Below are positions 56,689 to 64,000 of a stretch of 64,000 bases of DNA, piece by piece. Numbering within the stretch: the stretch's first letter is position 1; each line of letters opens with the position of its first letter. The DNA is from Echria macrotheca (lineage: Eukaryota; Ascomycota; Sordariomycetes; Sordariales; Schizotheciaceae), in assembly GCA_030411725.1 (NCBI GenBank), contig MU839836.1, forward strand, positions 186,001 through 250,000, written 5' to 3'. The position numbers and the translations under genes are program-made. The notes beneath the pieces are model-generated. The model was given only the letters and a program-made list of their open reading frames with translations. It was not told the origin of the DNA and did no database searches.

Positions 56689-57005
56689 CTACCTCGCAGC
56701 TGTCTTGCCTCCCCCGGTCTCGGCCGTGCTGTCCCTGACCGACTGTACCTTTTTGTACTCGGCCTCGAGCTCGCGCTGCATGTCAAAGTCGAGCTGGCGT
56801 TCCCGTTTTATCCTCTGCTGCTCCATGTCACGGATGACGCCCTGGTGCATGGCCTGCATTTTGTCAGTCTTGGGCGCAAGGTTCTGGCTTCAGCAACGCA
56901 AAAACACACCTCCTTCTCGGCGCCTTGCTGGTAATGCACAAACACGACCGTGGCCGCCGCGAAGGCCGAGGTGCCTAGAAGCGTGAATTTGGAGGCGCGC
57001 GACAT
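56689..57005 (-). CDS. PET117: Cytochrome c oxidase assembly factor Pet117
   Basis: Exons 57005-56910 and 56853-56689 give 86 residues. The N-terminus MSRASKFTLLGTSAFAAATV is a mitochondrial-type hydrophobic segment, followed by VHYQQGAEKE and, after the intron, MHQGVIRDMEQQRIKRERQ and MQRELEAEYKKVQ. This is the pattern of the small Pet117 family: one N-terminal membrane segment plus a charged helix. Pet117 couples heme A synthesis (Cox15) to complex IV assembly in the inner membrane. Length matches the family. The intron joins the two halves exactly. Confidence 0.87.
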
Positions 57006-57396
57006 TTTGGCACAGTCGCTGGAAGTTTGACGCGTGGTTTGGGATTTGCCAATGGATTTGCCAATGGAATCGCCAAAAGGACACCAGACCAACCAATCTG
57101 CCGCCAGTCACCGCCTACGAGGTTGGCGATGTCATCCCGCGCCCGCTTCCCGGCAGGCAGAGCGAACAGACAGGGGTGGTGGAGCTGACGAGCCGCTGCC
57201 CCACTTTGGACCTCGCCGTTGACGACTGCGCGTGCTTTGCCCGTTCAACTCGATCCCGAAGTCGCAAACCGACGTACCCTGCGATACCTGAGCCTGAACT
57301 CCGCATCTGCCGCAAATCCTTTTGGTTCTAGTCGATCCGATTTTATAACCTTAGCCCGGTAAACGCACACCGTCGAAGCTCGGAAAAGCTCGCAAC
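57006..57396. other. Divergent promoter region
   Basis: About 390 bases separate the divergent starts of Pet117 and V-ATPase subunit G. Direct repeats of TTGCCAATGGA lie at 57047-57070, inside the short upstream region of Pet117. Confidence 0.55.
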
Positions 57397-58170
57397 ATGG
57401 TAGCTCAATCCCGCATTGCGACGAGCATACGAGAACAACAAAAACAGGACACCCCCAGCTGACGAGACCAAAAACAGTCGGCCCAGAACTCAGCGGGCAT
57501 CCAGACCCTCCTCGACGTATGTTTCTCGCTGGCAAACAGATAGACCGCCAACTACTCGCCGACAGCAAAGCTAACCGCCGCGCGCGCGACCGTGTAGGCT
57601 GAGAGGGAAGCGTCCAAGATTGTGCAAAAGGGTACGTCACTTCCACCACTCTCCCCAACCTCCTCGTCCCCAAACATTTTCTCAGCACAGCTAACACCAC
57701 CCCACAGCAAGAGAATGTACGCGATCTCCGTCCCCGTCCCCCGCCCTAGCGCTAGCGACCAATCCCCCAACCAACCAACCAACCGATGATCTAACAAGAA
57801 TAAAAAAGACCGCACAAAACGAGTCAAAGAAGCCCGCGACGAAGCCAAAAAGGAAATCGAAGCCTACCGCGCCCAGAAAGAAGCCGAGTTCCGCAAGTTC
57901 GAGGCCGAGGTAACTTTTTTCCTCCCCCCCCCCCCCCCCCCCTCAATAAGATAGACGCTGGGTGGTAGGGTGTGAGTGAAAAAGAAAGCTAACTTGGGCT
58001 TGCCCTTACGTTAGCACACGCAAGGAAACAAGCAAGCCGAGGCGGAAGCCGACAAGGAGGCCGATGCCAAGATTCAGGAGATCAAGGCGCTCGGGAAGAA
58101 GCACCAGGACAAGGTGGTTAAGGACCTGCTTGCCGCCGTCTTCGAGCCCCATCCTACTCCAGTATCCTGA
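57397..58170 (+). CDS. vma10: V-type ATPase subunit G
   Basis: I resolve six coding exons: 57397-57399 (the ATG alone), 57478-57516, 57598-57631, 57708-57716 (9-nt microexon), 57809-57909 and 58015-58170. They give 113 residues, matching the ~114 residues of the yeast subunit. The product starts MSAQNSAGIQTLLDAEREAS, keeps the family pattern KIVQKAREYRTKRVKEARDEA (the microexon supplies part of ARE), and continues as a Glu/Lys/Ala-rich helix forming the peripheral stalk with subunit E. It ends in LLAAVFEPHPTPVS. It belongs to V1 on the vacuolar membrane. A C19 tract (57924-57942) lies in the last intron. Confidence 0.93.
57924..57942. repeat. C19 homopolymer inside an intron
   Basis: Nineteen consecutive C lie within the last intron of the V-ATPase subunit G gene, in its 5' part. 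Confidence 0.92.
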
Positions 58171-58348
58171 TTTGTTTGAGGGAGAAAGACGGCGGGATGA
58201 TCTGCCGGGCGTATGGGAGGCAAGCACTGACTCGCTGTATGGATAATCACTGTGTGGAAGTTGTGGACGTGTAGTGTCATCATGAGCCCGACCTGGTATT
58301 AAAGTACAAATTTGCATTACAATACCCTGTCTGCTTGTCTGCTGCCGC

Positions 58349-60241
58349 CTATGTCAAGAACCGGGCGAGCGTAGACAGCATGGCTTGCGTATCCTTCCCC
58401 TCGTCCGACTCGGTATCTATCCCGTCCAGCTGCTCCTCAATGGTCCCCCTCAAATCCGCCACCGTCTCGTCCCGATCAGCCAGCAACTCCTTAATCTTCT
58501 TCGCGGCCCCGCCATCCTCGGCAATCAGCCACGCCAGAATCACATCAATCGTCTGCAGACAGAACAAGCCGGCATCCAGGCGCTGCGAAAACCACGCGCC
58601 GGCCATCTCGTCCCGCTCAGCCTCGGACATGCCCCTTTTCTCGGCCGCGATCTGCTCGTCGGCCGCCCGCACGCGCGCGCGGTACTCGTGCCGCAGCCGC
58701 ACGAGCCGGTCCGTCTTCTCGTAGTCCTTCTCGACGAACTTGGCCAGCGTGCGGATGCGCTCGGGCGAGTCGGCGGCGAGCAGGCGGAGCATGCCGGCCA
58801 GGATGCCGACGATGTGCTCCGTCATCCTGGGGTCGTTTTTTTTCTGGTTCTGTTGCTTCATGAAGAGCGTGAAAAGGGTCTTGAGCCCGCCGGCCTCGAC
58901 GATCTTGGTGCAGACCGCCGCGGCCGCGGTGCCCGTCCCCGTGGCGGCGTGGTCGAGCAGACGCAGCGCGGCCGGCTTGGCGAGCTTTGCCTCCTTCAGC
59001 ATGAGGAGACACAGCTCGACGCCCTCGGCCTCGACGAATTTTGTCTTGCCCTCGGGCTCGTCGACGGTGCAGGTCAGCGCCTCGAACACGTTCTGCATGT
59101 ACTCCTCCTCGTCGCCGCCCTTGTCCGGGTCGCGCCGGCGGTACGCGGCGGCGAGCTGCAGCAGCGTGTCGACCGCGTCGATGCCCGCCAGCCGCCGCCG
59201 GTTTGCCGGGGAGCTCTGGACGAGTATCGCCACGATCTCGGCCGCGTACTGCTTGTTCTGCGACACGGGCTTCTCGGCCCGCGCTGCCCGGGACAGAAGC
59301 CACCGCACCAGCGCGTCATCGGCGCCGACCGTCTCGGCTATCTCGGACGAGCGCGCACACAGCGCCTCGAGCACGCCGAGCGCGTGGTACACACCCTCTG
59401 CATCTGTGGCCTCGTCCAACCGCCCGAAATGGCTCGTCAGCAGCCCGAGCAAGTCCGCCTCGAGCAGCGCGTCCGCCAGCGCGCGCCACTGCGCATCCGT
59501 CGCCGGCGCATCCGTGTCATCGTCGGCGAGCAGCTCCCCGATCACCTCGACCGCGTCGATCGCAATGTCGGTATTGTCGTGCGCCAGCAGCGAGGCCAGA
59601 CTGGCCGCCGTGCCGAGGCGCGCGAGGTCGGGATACAGGTCCGGATGGGAGCTGACGAGCGAGAGCGCCTTGATGGCGGCGTCGAGGTCGGCCTCGGAGT
59701 CGATGAAGCGCGCCGGCTCCGACGCGTGGCGCGCGCGCAGCTCGGCGTTGCGGCTGATGCGCTTCTCAAAGGCCAGCGCTGTCTTGCGCAGCCACGAGGC
59801 GTCCATCTTGTCGTCGTCGACTACCGCTGCTACGCCGCCTAGCGTCGTCGTGACATTGGTCGAGGGGTCGTCGATGAAGTCGAGGATCTGTTTTTCTTGG
59901 GCCGTGATGCCGCCGCCGAAGAAGCGGCCCTCTTCGTCGTCGCCTGCATCCTCGTCTGGCGGTGGGGCGGGGCCGTAGTCGTCGTTGTCGTTGGTATCTT
60001 CTGATGGAGGAGGAGGGGCAGCGTCGTCTTCGTCTTGGACGTGTGGTTGATGACGCGAAGGGAGGTCTCGGGAGTTCAGTTTCGTAGACTTGTAGATTTC
60101 GGCTGCAGAGAAGAGGGGTGGTTAGTGAGAGGCCGCGTGGCAACAGAGAGATGGAATCGACGCACCTGGGTTTCGAACGGGATCGAGCTTGCGTTTGCTC
60201 GGGACGCCCGAGTTCTTGAAGATGTCGTCGACGCTCGCCAT
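58349..60241 (-). CDS. Beta-catenin-like protein 1 (CTNNBL1-type armadillo protein)
   Basis: Exons 60241-60166 and 60102-58349 give 609 residues. The N-terminus (MASVDDIFKNSGVPSKRKLD) carries a basic KRK cluster, a likely nuclear signal, followed by an acidic Pro/Asp-rich segment. The armadillo-type region starts near FIDDPSTN and includes FIDSEADLDAAIKALSLVSS, NTDIAIDAVEVIGELLADD and LPLRLLDHAATG-like helices (here AALRLLDHAATG). The CTNNBL1 ending YEKTDRLVRLRHEYRARV is present. In animals and yeasts this protein associates with the Prp19/CDC5L spliceosome complex. GC-rich third positions make the antisense strand open as well, but only this frame has family identity. Confidence 0.93.
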
Positions 60242-60860
60242 GTTCGCGGTGCCGGGACACGTCGAAGCGATGTCCTTGTCTCCAATCAAGCGTCCGGATT
60301 GTACGCCCCACCGGGCGGTTGCCAAGGACCAAGCGTAGCGAGCTCACTAACAATTAAGTCGATTTAAGGTTTGAGGCCCTGTCCGCTGCTTTTGCGTGCC
60401 CCACCGGTTTGGAGACTGAGGCCCTGGACCAGTCACTGCCCTGGACAGTGGACTGGGGTTTTGGACGGTGGCTTGGGGCCCTGGTCGGTCCCTCTCCATT
60501 CAAAAAGACCCGCTCGTGCAGTCAAAGGGGCTGTGCTCAATTACCCTCCGTCTCCTACCACCCCACAAATTTAAACAATTCAGTACGAGTGTAAGCCCAG
60601 CGCTAACGTCTGCAAGCTCTCCAGGCAGCCTCAGGCCCCAACCAGTGACTACGTCGGACAGCCCCGTGGGTCCTGCACTGCCACGCACTTATGTGACTTC
60701 ATCCCCTCACCGCAGCTCGTGCCGTGACAGTCTGCCACGTCCGCCCACCGCTGCAAAATCATACAAGCTACCTCCCTCATTTTTATTTTCACATATAGAC
60801 TTGAGTTTCTTCCTCTGTGCTACCTTACAACTTACCTCAAAAGCAGTCAATCAGGCAGCA
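60242..60860. other. Divergent promoter region
   Basis: About 620 bases upstream of two divergent genes. Repeats of CCCTGGAC/CAGTCCAC type near 60420-60460. No gene seen. Confidence 0.5.
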
Positions 60861-61636
60861 ATGCCACCCACCGTCATCCTCGTCCGCCACGCCGAGGCGC
60901 TGCACAACGCAACTAATACGTCCCCCCTTCCCCCCCTCCTCCGCCAAACCACCCCGCTAACTCACACACACAGGACTACAGCCTTCACGACCCCGAGCTC
61001 TCAGAGCTAGGCCGCACGCAGTGCCGGTCCCTGCGCAAGAGCCTGCTCAAAAAAGTCCCCCAAGAGCTGGACATCGGCCTGATCCTCGTCAGCCCCATGG
61101 TCCGCACCATCGAGACAGCCCTGCTCGCCTTCGGCCCGCTTGTGGAGAAAGGAATCCCCATCCGCGCCCACGCAGACTGGCAGGAGAACTCGGCGAAGCC
61201 GTGCGACGTCGGCCGGCCCGCCGCCGAGCTGGCCGCGCGGTTCCCGCAGGTCGATTTTTCCGGCCTCGACCCCGTCTGGCCCGATAAGACCTCGCCGGCC
61301 GGCGCGCGGTATGCCTACACGCGCCAGGCCATCGTGGCGCGCGGGGAGCGTGCGCTCGCTGAGCTGCGTGGGCGGCCTGAGAAGGCTGTTCTTGTCGTGT
61401 CGCACTCGGGGTTCTTACGGCTCGGCGTGACGACGCATTATTTCTTTAATGCGGATTACCGCGTTTTTGATTTTGTGCCATCCGACCAAGACCGGGATGG
61501 TGCGGGTGATGATAACGACGGGAAGTTGTGGAGGCTGGAGCAGTGGGAATCTACCAAGGCCGGCGGGCTCGGCTGGAGCTGGGAGAAGACGGTGCAGCTT
61601 GGTGAGGGACTACCCGATGATCTGTCGGCTGCTTGA
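60861..61636 (+). CDS. Phosphoglycerate-mutase-like histidine phosphatase
   Basis: Exons 60861-60908 and 60974-61636 give 236 residues. The phosphohistidine motif is ILVRHAEALHN (Arg9, His10; the usual RHG is RHA). The second motif VVSHSGFLRLG supplies the second His, and SPMVRTIETALLAF carries the conserved Arg. The family's DYSLHDPELSELGRTQC follows the first exon only if the intron starts with GC (GCAACT) and ends in CACAG; the GTCC site 11 bases later gives the wrong frame. Branch-like GCTAACT precedes the acceptor. Such fungal proteins are broad acid phosphatases of unknown substrate. Confidence 0.87.
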
Positions 61637-62754
61637 TATGTCGACATGAGAGTCCTTGTGTGCCCGGAATAAATGCTGATTCTTTCTGCGAGTGATGTCT
61701 GCAGTTGGCTCGCGCCCTTCGGGGACCATGTTTATCCGCCCCAAGTTTCCGTACCTATATCTCAGCTGTCTGCTCGAGTATCCGCCTGCTCAGCCGCCAT
61801 GACTACCGACCGGATGATGGTGTGATGTCTTGATTGATTTGGGGATGGGTACCGTCTTTGTGGCGGAAGTCATGAGTCTAGCCATGAGGAAGTCTCGACG
61901 TACTGTGGAAATCGTCGCATTCTACTGTGGTGTTTATCATCCCTCCAAATTCGTCACCACAACTTAACTAAGCTGTATATTTCCAGTGTCAAAAATCCGT
62001 GCCGGTAGTTAAACAAGCGGAAGATCAAAATCCGGCACTTTCAATCCAAATTCATTTCTTGGCTGTGTGGTGGGTTATATAGAGCCTTGTTGACTTGCCC
62101 GATATGAGTTATGCTGCGTGGATGCTTCCCTGGGGAGGTAGGGTTTGTATAGAGTAGAAACCACAATAGAATCGAGATCCAGACAATAAGACAGTTTCGA
62201 CGGCACATCGAGACCATGCTTTTTTTAGGCGCGGATATCACTGAAAAATGATGGACTCAAAACTTCCACCATGTGCTGTCCAAGATTCGCTGACTCGTTG
62301 GATTGGTCGTGTGTTTCCGAGGGTGGTCGGATGTTACTCGGTGGCAACGCGCCGATCGCCCCGGAGGCTCCGTTAAAGCCGACGACCGTCGGCGAATATC
62401 TCGGCGCGCTTATGCATCGCGCTGACGGGTATGACATCAACGGGGATTTTTTCATGCAGGAGGCATCAATAATCTGGTTGTGCACGGTATCGCGGATCTG
62501 GGCTCTGTTTTGACAGGCAGTCGTTGCCAACAGTGCCAAGCCATGCCGTTCTGTCGTGATGTTGCCCGGGATGCAGGTGTCGATGGCACCGGAAGATGAA
62601 TTTGGGCCTCATTTCCATCCCTAAAAATGTGTGCAAGCAACCGCGCCATCTGACGACTAAGGATGCGTATCACGACTAAGGATACTACAATACAGAGTGA
62701 AGGCCCAAGGATACCTAGGTAAAGAGTAATACCGTTTCAGACACACACCCACCG
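61637..62754. other. Intergenic region between convergent genes
   Basis: About 1.1 kb. Overlapping open frames near 62225-62540 on both strands look protein-like but have no family match. A CCTAGGTA tract lies at 62713-62720. Confidence 0.45.
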
Positions 62755-63864
62755 TCAATCCTTGTACAGACCGTGTGCCAACTTCAGCGCGTCAACGGCA
62801 TCCCGATCATACTCATCCTTCTGCTTCAAAAAGGGCATATACATAAACGTGTGCGGACAGCCCAGATAGCGCTTAAACGTAACCTTGGCGCCACCAGCAA
62901 CCAGCTTCATCCCATACGCCTCGCCCTCATCACGCAGCGGGTCGACCTCGGCCGTGCGAATAAACGTATCGCACAGCCCCTTCCAGTTCGAAGCACGGAT
63001 CGGTGCAAGCCACCAGTCGGGCCACATGGCCCGCAGCTCGGCGATCCTGTCCTGCGGCATAGCATGGCTGCCCAGATAGCGGATGCGCTCCCAGGGCAGC
63101 GTGGGATCCGCGCGAAATTCGCCAAACGACGGGAACGGCGAGTCCTCCCACGAGCGGTACGCGAGCCCGTCGGTCGAGGGCGGCACCGACGCAAGACACA
63201 GTCGTAGAGGTATCCCGGCGTCGCGCGCGAGGTGCTGGAGGATGAGACAGATGTGCGAGCCAGCTGACACGCCGCCGATGGATACCGATGCTGGGTTGAT
63301 ATTTAGCAGTTCCGCGCCGGGGCCGTCTGTTACCCAGCGCAGCGCTGCCCAGGCGTCTTGTACGCACTTGCCCCAGACGGATTCGGGACAGAGGCGGTAG
63401 GCGACGTCGACCACCACGATGCCGGCGGTGCGCATGCTCAGACATAGCTGGCCTTCGGAGATGAGGTCGCCTACGACGAAGCCGCCTCCTACGGTGTAGT
63501 ATTATCAGCATTTTGGCTGTATTAAGATAACGCGGAGCGGGGTAGTCGTACCGTGGTGGTTCAGGTGGACGGGGTACGGGCCGGGGCCCGACGTGGCAGG
63601 GTCTGGGTGGTACACGCGCACGGTGAAGGGCGTGCCGTCTCCCGAAAAGAGGACGTGGTCGGCCACGCGCTCGTGGTGCGCCGTGTCGATGGCGATGGGC
63701 GAGCGGTCTGGGTGCAGTCGGACGTGCTCGATGGGCGCCGTGTGGTTGGGCGGCTTGCGGGACACCACGTCGACGTAGTACTGCAAAAAGGCTGGGTCGA
63801 GACGCACGCGGATGTGCTCCTCGATGAGGCCGGCGGCCAAGCCAGCGGTGTCGGTGGGATTCAT
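62755..63864 (-). CDS. Alpha/beta-hydrolase esterase, HSL type
   Basis: Exons 63864-63552 and 63488-62755 give 348 residues. The oxyanion motif HHGGGF is rebuilt exactly across the intron (His103-His104-Gly...), the hallmark of the hormone-sensitive-lipase family. The nucleophile elbow is GVSAGS (Ser179); the acid lies in TAEVDPLRDEG and the His in GCPHTF. No signal peptide, so cytosolic. It hydrolyses esters, lactones or carboxylic esters of small molecules; the substrate cannot be told. The gene stands at the right edge and is complete. Downstream of its start the window ends with unassigned sequence. Confidence 0.9.
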
Positions 63865-64000
63865 ATTGGCTGGAGTACTTGATGTTGGCCCGATTTCTGG
63901 TGTTTCGGCAAAATGCTGCGCGGGGTTGATTGCGGTAAGGTTAACGTAGATATGTAATCAATCTGCAAGGCGGGTAGATAGTAGCAGATGCTGCAAGAGG

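Noticed and set aside
58385..59842. 485-codon plus-strand open frame opposite the CTNNBL1-type gene
   Set aside because: GC-rich codon third positions open the antisense frame; only the minus-strand protein has family motifs and a matching upstream exon.
62225..62539. Overlapping protein-like frames on both strands
   Set aside because: Neither has a family match or a clear start and splice context; at most a decayed fragment.

Overview
The window is nuclear DNA of a filamentous ascomycete (Pezizomycotina), most likely a Sordariomycete. The basis is short GT-AG introns of about 45-130 nt with CTAAC-like branch points, dense genes on both strands, and typical families of this group: SAT4/rhodopsin-type membrane proteins, a HET-domain gene, a LysM secreted protein and a GH45 endoglucanase resembling those of Humicola-type fungi. 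I could not run similarity searches; identifications rest on motifs, family knowledge and the splicing I worked out by hand. Every multi-exon model given closes in frame.

Left block (1-12.8 kb): an apparent galactosaminogalactan (GAG) exopolysaccharide cluster. It holds a very large membrane protein open through the left edge (position suggests the Gtb3 glycosyltransferase), a UDP-glucose 4-epimerase (Uge3-like), a membrane-anchored GH114 endo-alpha-1,4-galactosaminidase (Ega3-like) and a secreted polysaccharide deacetylase (Agd3-like, nine exons). Precursor supply, polymerisation, deacetylation and hydrolysis are thus side by side. Sph3, the fifth gene of the Aspergillus cluster, is not visible here.

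Middle block (14-33 kb): a SAT4-type membrane protein, a two-LysM secreted protein, a four-exon small unknown gene, a zinc-finger protein, a basic coiled-coil unknown protein, a small secreted protein with Kex2-like sites, a four-span membrane protein, a DUF1295 membrane reductase-like protein, a catalytically broken dual-specificity phosphatase, an intronless beta-sandwich-like protein and a second SAT4-type protein. A 306-bp TA-flanked palindromic element, MITE-like, lies at 33.24-33.54 kb.

Right block (34-64 kb): housekeeping and defence-like genes. These are anthranilate synthase component I (trpE), an RS/His-tailed single-span membrane protein, a HET-domain/ankyrin fusion of 1,215 residues, an atypical nucleoside-hydrolase-like protein, a small unknown gene, a secreted GH45-CBM1 endoglucanase, RNA polymerase II subunit RPB2, the cytochrome-oxidase assembly factor Pet117, V-ATPase subunit G (with an ATG-only first coding exon and a 9-nt microexon), a CTNNBL1-type armadillo protein, a phosphoglycerate-mutase-like phosphatase (apparent GC-AG intron) and an HSL-type esterase. 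Intergenic DNA repeatedly carries short palindromic tracts of the ACCTAGGTAGGTA type.
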